A stretch of 64,000 bases of DNA, from positions 62,001 to 126,000 of the forward strand of contig NZ_JBPSEH010000006.1 of the NCBI RefSeq assembly GCF_051488685.1. The letters are read 5' to 3'. Shown here piece by piece: positions 18,576-28,091 of the stretch. How positions within the stretch are numbered: position 1 is the first letter of the stretch; every line of letters begins with the position of its first letter. The DNA is from Melioribacter sp051488685. Lineage in GTDB: Bacteria; Bacteroidota; Ignavibacteria; Ignavibacteriales; Melioribacteraceae. Under the pieces are notes generated by a model that did not search any database, was not told the DNA's origin, and saw only the letters and a program-made list of their open reading frames with translations. The position numbers and the translations under genes were made by a program.

Positions 18576-20021
18576 ATGAAAAAATCCAACATTAACGAGG
18601 GCTTAAGCTCTTCAAGACGAGAGTTTATTAAAAAAAGTAGTATTGCTTTTGCAGGTTTGTTTACAATTCCTTATTTGAAACCGTCAGGTATTTTTGCATA
18701 TGATTTGAATAAACGTACCACTTTATCAACTGTTGCAATCACAAATACATTGAATACTCCAGCTGACAATTATGTATATGATGATGTCAATGGTGGAGTT
18801 AAACAGAAAATGCAATACTTGTTTGAACAATTAGGTGGTGTTTCAGATTTATTCAGCACCGATAAAAAGGTTGTAATTAAGATTAACCTTACAGGCGGTT
18901 CTGGAAGTGCCACCAACGACAAATTAAAAGGCGCATCAATCGAAGAAGCAATGTGGAGCCATTCAACTGTAGTGAGAGCTGCAACAGAATTAATTATTGA
19001 TTCGGGAGTATCACCCAGTAACATTTTTATAGTTGAAAGTCTCGGGAGCTACGATTCATTTGATAACCCGGTATTTGAGGGATATCGATCTATAGAAAAA
19101 GACTTAGGCTGTCGATTGGTTGATATTAGCAAGGGAAATTTTATCGACGTTTCTACGGGTGACGGCTATTATAATTTCCCGAGTTTCAAGATGAATGAAA
19201 TAGTTATTAATAACGATGTATATGTATCGATTGGAAAGCTAAAGCAGCATGCAGAAGCAGGAATTACATTAGCAATTAAGAACCAGATTGGTTCGGTACC
19301 GCAGGTGGATTATACAACGCCACAGATCCAGTACAGGCGACAGGCGATCCATAGCCCTACGAATGGTTCCTCAGCAGTATTTTTACCCCGCGCAGTGTGC
19401 GATTTATATTCAGCGCGGCCTGTCGACTTTTCTATTGGTGATGGAATTAAAAATGCAATAGGCGGAGAAGGCGTCTGGAATCCGAATTTTGCACCCTACG
19501 CCAGCCATGTATTATTTGCAGGAAAGGATCCAGTGGCTACCGACACGATAGCTGCTCATTTGATGGGACTTAATCCAGAAGCTGCAAAACTTAAGTTGCC
19601 GGCAAAAAACAGCTATGGCGATACTGAATGCGATAATTATCTTGATCTTCTCTACAAAAAGGGAATTGGGACCAACCGCCTGAGCGAAATTAATTTAGTT
19701 GGCGACGGGAAAGATTTAATTACAAGCGTGGAGAAAAATAAGAATCTGGAAAAGCCTTCCGATTTTAAATTATGCGCAAATTATCCAAATCCATTCAATC
19801 CTTCTACTATGATTGTATTTTACTTGCCGCGGAATGAGTATATAAAATTAAAAGTATACGACATAACCGGCAGAGAAATCGAAACTATAATTGAAGGTGA
19901 GGTACCTGCAGGCGAACACCGACTGCAATGGAACGCAACAGGACTGGCAAGCGGTGTTTATATCAGTCGACTGGAAACTAATGGTTACAGTCAATCAATT
20001 AAAATGATCTATCAAAAATAA
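18576..20021 (+). CDS. DUF362-family protein with Tat-type signal and T9SS sorting domain
   Basis: The start lies behind AAAGGAGGGG. The N-terminus carries a twin-arginine motif, SSRREFIKKSSIAFAG, matching the SRRxFLK consensus, so the protein is probably exported folded. Residues of about 95-380 match the DUF362 pattern: KKVVIKINLTGGS, a helix after STVVRAATELII, an FIVESLGSYDSF turn, VYVSIGKLKQHAEAGITLAIKNQIG, IGDGI and FAGKDPVATDTIAAHLMGL. The last 90 residues (about 393-481) are a T9SS sorting domain with CANYPNPFNPSTM. There is no CxxCxxCxxxC cluster, so it is not the ferredoxin-fused type. The biochemical role of DUF362 is not firmly known to me. Its place among esterases and glycosidases suggests action on a released sugar or sugar acid, but that is a guess. 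Confidence 0.8.
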   Translation: MKKSNINEGLSSSRREFIKKSSIAFAGLFTIPYLKPSGIFAYDLNKRTTLSTVAITNTLNTPADNYVYDDVNGGVKQKMQYLFEQLGGVSDLFSTDKKVVIKINLTGGSGSATNDKLKGASIEEAMWSHSTVVRAATELIIDSGVSPSNIFIVESLGSYDSFDNPVFEGYRSIEKDLGCRLVDISKGNFIDVSTGDGYYNFPSFKMNEIVINNDVYVSIGKLKQHAEAGITLAIKNQIGSVPQVDYTTPQIQYRRQAIHSPTNGSSAVFLPRAVCDLYSARPVDFSIGDGIKNAIGGEGVWNPNFAPYASHVLFAGKDPVATDTIAAHLMGLNPEAAKLKLPAKNSYGDTECDNYLDLLYKKGIGTNRLSEINLVGDGKDLITSVEKNKNLEKPSDFKLCANYPNPFNPSTMIVFYLPRNEYIKLKVYDITGREIETIIEGEVPAGEHRLQWNATGLASGVYISRLETNGYSQSIKMIYQK

Positions 20022-20028
20022 CTTTAAC

Positions 20029-21231
20029 ATGAAGAGAAATATGAAAAACTTTATGCTTACAAATATTGTCCTGATTTTTATCTTTCTGATAACGACAGCA
20101 AACCATGTCGTGCCACAAATCATAATTGATACAAATGCAACGGTTGAAGAAATTGTAACAGATATTGAACAGCCTGAAGGTCCCGTCTGGAAGGAAGGCA
20201 TTGGTTTGCTTTTTTCTGATATTAAAGGGAATAAAATCTACAGATGGACCCCAGAAAATGGCAAGGAGATTTATCTGGACCCATCGGATAGTACAAACGG
20301 ATTGACTTATGACCTTGAAGGCAGACTGGTAGCAGGACAGATGGGAAAAAGGAGAATAGTGCGTTTTGAAAATGATGGTACTCAAACTCCGCTGGCAGAC
20401 AGATATGAGGGGAAACGTTTCAATAGTCCAAATGATCTGGTAGTAAGATCCGACGGTTCGATATTTTTTACCGATCCCGATTTCAATATTCCTGGAGGGC
20501 TCCGAAATAAAGAATTGACATTTAATGGTATTTACAGGATTAGTCCTCAAGGCAACGTTCGGCTTCTGGATAAACTCGAACTTCCCAACGGCATCTGTTT
20601 TTCTCCAGATGAAAAAAAATTATATGTAAATGATTCGAGAGTACATAAGATTTATGTATGGGATGTTGTAGATGATTCGATTATTACAAATAAAAAACTT
20701 TTTTTTACAATTCCTGTCAATGGATATGCTGATGGAATGAAAGTCGATGAAAATGGTAATCTTTATGTTACCTGTTCATCTTTTGTCTGGATAATTTCTC
20801 CTGGGGCAGAACTAATCGGAAAAATTCATTTACCCTCAAATATCTCAGCGTCAAATTGTACCTGGGGCGAAGATGATAATAAAACTTTATTTATAACCGC
20901 TGGACATTCGGTATTCAAGGTACGACCAATCATTACTTCAAATGAAAACAACGGACAATCGATTCCTAAGGAATATGAATTGTTTCAGAATTTTCCAAAT
21001 CCTTTTAATCCATCTACAAAGATATCGTATGTAATCCCTGTCGATTCTCATGTTACAATAAAATTATATGACGACATGGGAAGAGAAGTAGTTACACTGG
21101 AAAATTCGAAAAAACCTGCTGGTACTCATACGTTAATTTTTAACGCAAAAAGATTGCCCAGCGGAGTTTATTATTACAAACTAATCGCAGAAGATTACAC
21201 GGCTTCAAAAAAATTACTTTTACTAAAATGA
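20029..21231 (+). CDS. SMP-30/gluconolactonase-type lactonase with T9SS sorting domain
   Basis: The 400-residue protein starts seven bases after the DUF362 gene with a signal peptide (hydrophobic stretch NIVLIFIFLITT). Residues of about 40-300 form the six-bladed propeller of the SMP-30/gluconolactonase family: EQPEGPVWKEGIGLLFSDI supplies the first metal ligand Glu, FNSPNDLVVRSDGSIFFTDP the Asn/Asp ligands, and LPNGICFSPDEKKLYVNDS the later blade. Family members hydrolyse sugar lactones with Ca2+ or Zn2+. In this locus a xylono-, arabino- or glucuronolactone is plausible. The C-terminal 90 residues are a T9SS sorting domain (QNFPNPFNPSTK ... KLLLLK), so the enzyme would be at the cell surface, unusual for a lactonase normally acting inside cells. 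An ATG at 20041 is an alternative start. Confidence 0.85.
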   Translation: MKRNMKNFMLTNIVLIFIFLITTANHVVPQIIIDTNATVEEIVTDIEQPEGPVWKEGIGLLFSDIKGNKIYRWTPENGKEIYLDPSDSTNGLTYDLEGRLVAGQMGKRRIVRFENDGTQTPLADRYEGKRFNSPNDLVVRSDGSIFFTDPDFNIPGGLRNKELTFNGIYRISPQGNVRLLDKLELPNGICFSPDEKKLYVNDSRVHKIYVWDVVDDSIITNKKLFFTIPVNGYADGMKVDENGNLYVTCSSFVWIISPGAELIGKIHLPSNISASNCTWGEDDNKTLFITAGHSVFKVRPIITSNENNGQSIPKEYELFQNFPNPFNPSTKISYVIPVDSHVTIKLYDDMGREVVTLENSKKPAGTHTLIFNAKRLPSGVYYYKLIAEDYTASKKLLLLK

Positions 21232-21275
21232 TTTGTATGCAAAGGCTTCAATCATCTAAAGGGGAGACTCGCCCT

Positions 21276-24044
21276 ATGAAAAAACTTAGCTTTACTCTTT
21301 CTATGACTCTCTTTTACATATTATTTCACAATTATTTATTTGCGCAGAATAACGAATCTAATAATTATTATTTTGTTAATTGGGAAGAAAGGAAATCGGT
21401 AACATTAAGCTGTAAAAATTCTACGGATGAAGAATTTGTAAATTGGAAATGTGTCAATAATAATGGAGTTATAATAAAGAATCCTTCTGATTATAAAACT
21501 GAAGTTGAATTACCCCGCCCTGGATATTACCTATTTAACTATACATTAAAGAAGAACGAATTAATTGACAGCAATTATGTGATTGTTAATGTTTACAAGT
21601 ACGGCTCGTACACGGAAAGACTGAATGACCTGATAGCGTTAATGACCTTAGATGAAAAGATCAAGCAATTGACAAATCAAGCAGATTCAATTCCCCGACT
21701 CGGTTTAAGAGCCTATAACTACTGGAATGAAGCATTACACGGTGTACTGGCAAAAGGTGCTACATCGTTTCCTCAATCAATTGCAATGGGGGCAACGTGG
21801 GATCCTGAACTTGTTTACAGTGTAGCATCGGCAATATCCGACGAAGCCCGAGCTTTGAATCGTTTATACGGAAAAGGCTTGACGTATTGGAGCCCTACAA
21901 TCAACATAGCAAGGGATCCAAGATGGGGCAGAAATGAAGAATCCTACAGCGAGGATCCATATTTATTATCCAGAATGGGAGTGGCATTTATTAGAGGCAT
22001 GCAAGGAAGCCATCCCTATTACTTAAAAACCGTTGCAACTCCAAAACATTTCATTGCAAATAATGAAGAAGAAAGAAGGCACACCGGCTCGTCGGACGTT
22101 GACATGAGAAGCCTTTACGAATATTATTTGCCCGCCTTTAAAAATGCAATCACTGAAGGAAAAGCTTTCTCTATAATGGGTGCCTACAACGAATTGAATC
22201 AAGTACCGAGTAATGCCAATATATTTTTGATGACCGACCTTTTAAGACGTGACTGGGGATTTGAGGGATATGTTGTATCCGATTGCGGTGCTATTTATGA
22301 TATGATTTATGGACATAAATTTTTTAAAACAGGCGCTGAAGCAGTTGCTCGCAGTATCCTTGCAGGATGCGATTTAAACTGTGGTCAGGCATATCGTGAA
22401 TTTATCAAAGATGCAATCGACGAAGGTCTTCTATATGAAAAAGATATCGATAAAGCATTATATAGAGTGCTCTCTGCCCGTTTCAGATTGGGTGAATTTG
22501 ACCCACCGGAAATTGTTCCTTATTCATCGATCGGGAAAGATTATTTAGACAGCGAAGAAAACAGAGCACTGGCTCTAAAAGCTGCACACAAATCGATTGT
22601 CCTCCTTAAAAACAATGGTATATTACCAATTAATAAAAACAAAATAAAATCGATTGCCGTAATTGGACCTAACGCTAGCGAAGCTCAATTAGGCATCTAT
22701 AGCGGGTTCCCTAATATCCTGGTAAGTCCATTAGAAGGAATTAAAAACAAAGCGGATTCTATGAATATTAAAGTCAACTATGTTCAGGGATGCGACATCG
22801 GCGGTGGTTTACTGAGACCAATTGAGTCTCAATATTTCGGTATAATTGAAAAAAATGGTAGTAAAGGTTTGCTTGGCGAATATTACGACAATATGAATCT
22901 GGAAGGTAAGCCTGTTTTTACAAGAGTCGATTCCATGGTTAATTTTTCATTCGGAATAAACTCACCTGCAGATGGCGTACCTTCCGATAAATTTTCAGTA
23001 AGATGGAGAGGTACTATAATTCCACCGGACACGATCAACTATATTGGAACGAGCTGTGACGATGGCGTTAGATTATTTATCGATAATAAATTAATCATAG
23101 ATGACTGGAAAGAACACGGTGAAAAACCAATTGCAGCAAAAGTAAAATTACTGCCTGGTAAAAAATATGATGTAGTATTAGAATACTTCGATAATTCACT
23201 GGGAGCAACTGCCAGATTAACCTGGGATCTTGGACAGAAAGATTTTGAAAGTGCCAAGAAAATAGCTGCCAGAAGCGATTTAGTTGTATTAGTTGTGGGA
23301 ATAACTCCCGGTATATCACAGGAAGAACTCGACAGAAAAACAATTGAACTGCCATCCGTCCAACAGGAATTAATTAAACAAGTGGCCGAAGTCAATCCAA
23401 ACATTGTTTTAGTGCTTGTAAACGGAGGACCGATTGCTCTGGCAGGAACGGAAAAATATGCCAGAGCTATTGTCGAAAACTGGTATAATGGAGAATTCGG
23501 AGGACAGGCGCTTGCCGATGTTCTTTTCGGAGATTATAATCCTGGGGGAAAATTACCTCAAACTTTTTATGCTTCCACAGAACAATTACCACCGATGTCT
23601 GACTATGATATAATTAATAATCCCAGAACCTATATGTACCTGGAAGAACCGGTTTTATTTCCATTTGGGCACGGTCTGTCGTATACTACATTTGAGTATG
23701 ATAGTCTTAATATTTTTCACAAAAATCTAAGCGAAAGTGACACTCTTACAATCGAATTCTCTCTAAAGAACACTGGCGTATATGAAGGAGATGAAGTAGT
23801 GCAGGTCTATGTCCGTTCTACAGATGCAAAGTTTAAGACACCTCGTAAACAATTGAAAAGATTTCAGCGAATTACACTTAAGCCTGGAGAATGTCAAAAG
23901 TTACATTTTAGTATTCCTGTCTCGGAATTTTCATTTTACAGTACTTACGAAAACAATTTTGTGGTTCAAAAAGGCTTCTGGAAAATACTTATTGGGAGCT
24001 CTTCCGAAGATATTCGTCTAAGTGATGAAATAATTATAAAATAA
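21276..24044 (+). CDS. Glycoside hydrolase family 3 with inserted PA14 domain, secreted
   Basis: I choose the ATG at 21276, behind AAAGGGGAG, because it gives a proper signal peptide (MKKLSFTLSMTLFYILF); an in-frame ATG at 21228 overlaps the previous gene. The 922-residue enzyme has a short N-terminal beta region, then the GH3 barrel with nucleophile Asp336 in YVVSDCGAIYDM and the block KHFIANNEEERRHTGSSDVD. A PA14 domain of about 125 residues (roughly 530-654, GLLGEYYDN ... ATARLTWDLG) is inserted in the alpha/beta sandwich, and a fibronectin-III-like domain ends the protein. PA14 insertions in GH3 shape the active site and bind oligosaccharides. The pattern fits beta-xylosidases and beta-glucosidases of Bacteroidota-like xylan loci. 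With no T9SS domain it is probably periplasmic. Confidence 0.92.
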   Translation: MKKLSFTLSMTLFYILFHNYLFAQNNESNNYYFVNWEERKSVTLSCKNSTDEEFVNWKCVNNNGVIIKNPSDYKTEVELPRPGYYLFNYTLKKNELIDSNYVIVNVYKYGSYTERLNDLIALMTLDEKIKQLTNQADSIPRLGLRAYNYWNEALHGVLAKGATSFPQSIAMGATWDPELVYSVASAISDEARALNRLYGKGLTYWSPTINIARDPRWGRNEESYSEDPYLLSRMGVAFIRGMQGSHPYYLKTVATPKHFIANNEEERRHTGSSDVDMRSLYEYYLPAFKNAITEGKAFSIMGAYNELNQVPSNANIFLMTDLLRRDWGFEGYVVSDCGAIYDMIYGHKFFKTGAEAVARSILAGCDLNCGQAYREFIKDAIDEGLLYEKDIDKALYRVLSARFRLGEFDPPEIVPYSSIGKDYLDSEENRALALKAAHKSIVLLKNNGILPINKNKIKSIAVIGPNASEAQLGIYSGFPNILVSPLEGIKNKADSMNIKVNYVQGCDIGGGLLRPIESQYFGIIEKNGSKGLLGEYYDNMNLEGKPVFTRVDSMVNFSFGINSPADGVPSDKFSVRWRGTIIPPDTINYIGTSCDDGVRLFIDNKLIIDDWKEHGEKPIAAKVKLLPGKKYDVVLEYFDNSLGATARLTWDLGQKDFESAKKIAARSDLVVLVVGITPGISQEELDRKTIELPSVQQELIKQVAEVNPNIVLVLVNGGPIALAGTEKYARAIVENWYNGEFGGQALADVLFGDYNPGGKLPQTFYASTEQLPPMSDYDIINNPRTYMYLEEPVLFPFGHGLSYTTFEYDSLNIFHKNLSESDTLTIEFSLKNTGVYEGDEVVQVYVRSTDAKFKTPRKQLKRFQRITLKPGECQKLHFSIPVSEFSFYSTYENNFVVQKGFWKILIGSSSEDIRLSDEIIIK

Positions 24045-24107
24045 AAGTTCGTGTGTATTAGCAATCGAATAAATTGTGTTAAATAACATACAAAAGGAAA
24101 AAATCAG

Positions 24108-26102
24108 ATGAAGAATTCATTTAATATTCTTTTCATTGTGAAGAAGTATTACATTTTGCTAATTCTTATTTCAAGTATGGTAATTAACGGGCAAACTGAA
24201 AATCAGAAATGGGTTGGTACGTGGACGACTTCGCCACAACTGGTTGAACCTCAAAACAATCCTCCTGTTCCGCCTGGATTGAGTAATAATACTATTCGAC
24301 AAATCGTTAGAGTTTCTATTGGTGGTAATATATTGAGATTACGTCTATCCAACGAATTTAGTAAATCGCCCATCACAATTAACGCTGTTCACATTGCAGT
24401 ATCAAAAGGAAATGGTGTAATTGATAAATCGACAGATAAATCTCTTACTTTTAACGGTAAACCTGAAGTTATAATTCCAGCCAGTGCGGCTATTACATCT
24501 GATCCACTTGAATTTAATTTGATGCCATTGACTGACTTAGCCATTACAATTTATTTCGGAAATACGCCGTCTGATATTACCGGACATCCAGGTTCCCGAA
24601 CAACGTCATATATTCTAACGGGTAATAACGTCGATAAAGAGGATTTTACAAATGCAATTACAACTGACCACTGGTATGTAATAAATACGATTGATGTTCT
24701 AACTTCCGATTCAGCTTTTGCTGTAGTTATACTTGGAAATTCAATTACAGATGGCCGTGGTTCCGGTACGAACAAACAAAATCGCTGGCCAGATGAACTT
24801 TCCAAACGACTGCAGAACAATCAAGCTACTCAACATGTAGCTGTGTTGAATGCTGGCATTGGTGGTAATCGCGTATTAAAACTTGGTCTTGGACCAACAG
24901 CACTTAGTAGATTTGAAAGGGACGTGCTCAATCAGAATGGAGTAAGATGGTTAATTATTCTTGAAGGAATTAATGATATTGGGGGCTCTAATAGCATTGA
25001 GGTGGCAGACGATTTAATCGAGGCCTACAAGCAGATGATTTTTAATGCCCACTCTAAAGGGATTTACGTCTATGGAGCAACGCTTTTACCAATGAAAGGT
25101 CATTCTTACTATTCTGAATTGCGCGAATCAGCAAGACAAAAAGTTAACGACTGGATCCGAAATAGTGGATACTTCGACGCAGTCATCGACATGGACAAAG
25201 CACTGAGAAATCCAGAGGATACATTAAGCCTTTTACCCGAAGCCGATACGGGCGATCATCTTCATCCTAATGAAACCGGTCACAGGATGATGGCAGAAGC
25301 TGTCGATTTATCTCTCTTTACCAGAACAGAACCTGTTACTATAGATACAGAATTACATTCGATTTTTCTTGAGCCCGAATGTGGAACAGGAGGAAGTAAC
25401 TGGCAAATTATTACTGACAATGAAGCATCAAATAATAAATATGTTACGATTAAAAACGGACTCCAGAGTTTAAATCAGGCACCATCTGGAGAAGATGATG
25501 TTATTACTCTTGCTTTTACTATCGATTCGACAGGTCTATATTATCTGATGGCACGTGTCAATTGCGCCACATATAACGACGATTCGTTCTGGATAGGAAT
25601 TGACGACACTGATTTTCGAATGTACAATGGACTTACTTCAAGCGGGTGGGAATGGAAATTACTGGATAATTATCAATTGCAGAAAGGAGAACATTTTATC
25701 AAAATTTCATATAGAGAAGACGGTGCAGCCTTGGATAAGTTGGTCTTATCGAACGTGGAGTTCTTCCCAATAGGCAAAGGCGATTCTGCCATCAATTTAT
25801 GCAGCACTACTGATATAAAAGATTCATTCGAAAAAAATGTGGGATTTATTCTTCAACAAAACTATCCAAATCCCTTTAATCCACGAACAAGGATAACTTT
25901 TAAGATTAATAAAGCCAACGAGGTATCGTTAAAAATTTATGATTTGTTAGGAAAAGAAATTGTTACCCTTGTTGAAGGTTATAAGCAAGCGGGAGAATAT
26001 GCAGTTGACTTCGACGCAAATAAGTTATCGAGCGGAATCTATATTTGTAAATTACACGTCGGAAAAAATACCGACTCTAAAAAAATTGTTTTGATGAAAT
26101 AG
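24108..26102 (+). CDS. SGNH/GDSL esterase with carbohydrate-binding-like module and T9SS sorting domain
   Basis: The 664-residue protein starts behind AAAAGGAAAA with a signal segment ending near VINGQ. Residues of about 35-200 are a beta-rich N-terminal region (KWVGTWTTSPQ) seen in secreted GDSL lipase/esterases. The SGNH catalytic domain follows: Ser212 in ILGNSITDG, GIGGNR as the oxyanion Gly/Asn block, GINDIG, and Asp383/His386 in GDHLHPNETGH. In a xylan locus this suggests deacetylation of acetylated xylan. Residues of about 420-560 form a beta-sandwich with a YNDDSFW motif that resembles a module in the GH10 protein encoded at 36106. The last 88 residues are a T9SS sorting domain (QQNYPNPFNPRTR ... 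KKIVLMK). Substrate and esterase family are inferred. Confidence 0.87.
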   Translation: MKNSFNILFIVKKYYILLILISSMVINGQTENQKWVGTWTTSPQLVEPQNNPPVPPGLSNNTIRQIVRVSIGGNILRLRLSNEFSKSPITINAVHIAVSKGNGVIDKSTDKSLTFNGKPEVIIPASAAITSDPLEFNLMPLTDLAITIYFGNTPSDITGHPGSRTTSYILTGNNVDKEDFTNAITTDHWYVINTIDVLTSDSAFAVVILGNSITDGRGSGTNKQNRWPDELSKRLQNNQATQHVAVLNAGIGGNRVLKLGLGPTALSRFERDVLNQNGVRWLIILEGINDIGGSNSIEVADDLIEAYKQMIFNAHSKGIYVYGATLLPMKGHSYYSELRESARQKVNDWIRNSGYFDAVIDMDKALRNPEDTLSLLPEADTGDHLHPNETGHRMMAEAVDLSLFTRTEPVTIDTELHSIFLEPECGTGGSNWQIITDNEASNNKYVTIKNGLQSLNQAPSGEDDVITLAFTIDSTGLYYLMARVNCATYNDDSFWIGIDDTDFRMYNGLTSSGWEWKLLDNYQLQKGEHFIKISYREDGAALDKLVLSNVEFFPIGKGDSAINLCSTTDIKDSFEKNVGFILQQNYPNPFNPRTRITFKINKANEVSLKIYDLLGKEIVTLVEGYKQAGEYAVDFDANKLSSGIYICKLHVGKNTDSKKIVLMK

Positions 26103-26125
26103 CAATTACTTCAGGGGAGTAATTA

Positions 26126-28057
26126 ATGAAACTAATTATTAACATTTTACTTTTCACCGCAATGATATTTCCGCAAAATAAAATTGAGCGGAATGCTTAC
26201 AGGATTAATCCAGTCGATATCCGCAACGTTAGATTGACGGATAACTTCTGGTTGCCAAAAATCAAAACAATTCAGGAAACCACAATCAAATATGCTTTCA
26301 AAAAATGCGAGGAAGAAGGTCGAATGGATAATTTCCTCGTTGCTGGAGGGAAAAAGAAAGGTGAATATCGTGGTAAAATGCCGTTTGACGACACCGACTT
26401 ATACAAAATTATTGAAGGTGCCGCTTATTCATTGGTTAGTAATCCGAATAGTGAGTTAGAGGCGTACATCGATTCAGTAATTGCAATTATCAAAACGGGT
26501 CAGGAAGAAGACGGCTATATAACCACCTGGTTTACAATTAATCCTCAAAAGCCACCGGCATGGTGGGTCAAACCATCCAGTCGAAGGTGGGAACATCTCG
26601 AAAGCAGCCATGAACTTTACAACAGCGGTCATCTATTCGAGGCAGCTGCTGCTCACTACTATGCAACCGGCAAAAGAAATTTCCTCGATATAGCAATTAA
26701 AAATGCCAACCTGCTCGTTGAGAATTTTGGACCAAATAAACTAAGAACACCACCAGGTCATCAAATTGTGGAAACCGGGTTGATCAAGCTCTATCAGATT
26801 ACCGGTAACGAAGAATATATGAAATTAGCAAAGTTTTTTCTGGATGTCCGAGGAGATTCTTCCACGCATAAACTTTACGGAGAATATGCTCAGGACCACA
26901 AACCTGTTTACGAGCAAAAAGAGGCAGTAGGTCATGCAGTGCGTGCTCTTTATATGTATGCTGCAATGACTGATATTGCAGCCTTACTTAATGACGAAGC
27001 CTATAAAAATGCTGTATTTACATTATGGGATAACGTAGTTAATAAAAAGACTTATCTAACAGGTGGGCTTGGTTCGCGTCATGAAGGAGAATCTTTCGGT
27101 GAAGATTATGAATTACCCAATCTGACAGCTTACTGCGAAACCTGCGCTTCGATTGGAAGCGTTTACTGGAATTACAGATTATTCAGAATGACAGGTGATA
27201 CAAAATTTTTTGACGTCATTGAACGAACGCTTTACAATGGATTGATTTCCGGAATTTCTCTCGACGGTAAAAATTTTTTCTATCCAAATCCTCTGGAATC
27301 AGACGGAGAATTTAAATTTAATATGGGCGCCTGTACCCGCCAACCGTGGTTCGATTGTTCGTGTTGTCCCACAAATCTAATTCGCTTTATCCCTTCATTG
27401 CCTGGTTTGGTCTATTCTTATGATAACGACACTTTATTTGTAAATCTGTTTGTCGATAGCAGGGCAGAAATAAAATTGAAAAACGCTGATGTTAATTTAG
27501 TGCAAAAGACTTCTTACCCTTTAGATTATAAAATTACAATCAATATTGAACCGCACAATGCCACACAATTTACTTTAAAAATTAGAATACCCGGATGGTC
27601 GAAAAACACACCTTTACCTGGCAATTTGTATCGTTATCTCGATAATCAGAATTCATCAATCACTTTACTTGTAAACGGCAAAAAACAAAATTTGATATTA
27701 GACAGAGGATACGCTGTTGTTAATAGACTTTGGCAGAAAGGTGACACTGTAGAATTAATACTGCCAGAAGAAGTAAAAAAGGTTTTGGCTAACGAAAATG
27801 TAAAGGAAGACCAAAATAAAGTAGCTCTTGAGCTGGGTCCTTTTGTTTATTGCGCCGAAGAAATCGACAATGAAAATATAAATGATATTTTTATTAGTAG
27901 AGATGCAAAGATTACTATTAAGGAAGATAATGTATTATCGGAAAGAGTGCCGATCGTTATAATAGAAAAAGGGGACATTCAAATTAAGATGATTCCATAC
28001 TATCTCTGGTCTAACAGGGGGGTCGGAAAAATGAAGGTATGGTTGCCACTGCAATAA
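26126..28057 (+). CDS. Glycoside hydrolase family 127, beta-L-arabinofuranosidase
   Basis: This 643-residue (alpha/alpha)6-barrel enzyme (former DUF1680) shows the zinc site of GH127: Glu338 and Cys340 in AYCETCAS, then Cys413 and Cys414 in FDCSCCPTN. The Glu/Cys pair has the same spacing as in the characterised Bifidobacterium enzyme HypBA1, where a Cys is the nucleophile. Other blocks are NPVDIRNVRLTDNFW at the start of the mature protein, RRWEHLESSHELYNSGH, and GGLGSRHEGESFGEDYELP. A short signal peptide is present (MKLIINILLFTAMIF). It would release beta-L-arabinofuranose, probably from arabinose-decorated xylan or arabinan fragments in the periplasm. It starts 23 bases after the esterase gene and precedes two GH43 genes, consistent with de-arabinosylation. 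Confidence 0.92.
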   Translation: MKLIINILLFTAMIFPQNKIERNAYRINPVDIRNVRLTDNFWLPKIKTIQETTIKYAFKKCEEEGRMDNFLVAGGKKKGEYRGKMPFDDTDLYKIIEGAAYSLVSNPNSELEAYIDSVIAIIKTGQEEDGYITTWFTINPQKPPAWWVKPSSRRWEHLESSHELYNSGHLFEAAAAHYYATGKRNFLDIAIKNANLLVENFGPNKLRTPPGHQIVETGLIKLYQITGNEEYMKLAKFFLDVRGDSSTHKLYGEYAQDHKPVYEQKEAVGHAVRALYMYAAMTDIAALLNDEAYKNAVFTLWDNVVNKKTYLTGGLGSRHEGESFGEDYELPNLTAYCETCASIGSVYWNYRLFRMTGDTKFFDVIERTLYNGLISGISLDGKNFFYPNPLESDGEFKFNMGACTRQPWFDCSCCPTNLIRFIPSLPGLVYSYDNDTLFVNLFVDSRAEIKLKNADVNLVQKTSYPLDYKITINIEPHNATQFTLKIRIPGWSKNTPLPGNLYRYLDNQNSSITLLVNGKKQNLILDRGYAVVNRLWQKGDTVELILPEEVKKVLANENVKEDQNKVALELGPFVYCAEEIDNENINDIFISRDAKITIKEDNVLSERVPIVIIEKGDIQIKMIPYYLWSNRGVGKMKVWLPLQ

Positions 28058-28091
28058 TAAAATCAATAAGAGAATTTTTTCGAGGCAGAAC

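Noticed and set aside
19999..20550. 183-residue reading frame on the minus strand
   Set aside because: It overlaps the DUF362 end and the SMP-30 start in antisense and has no ribosome site or family pattern.
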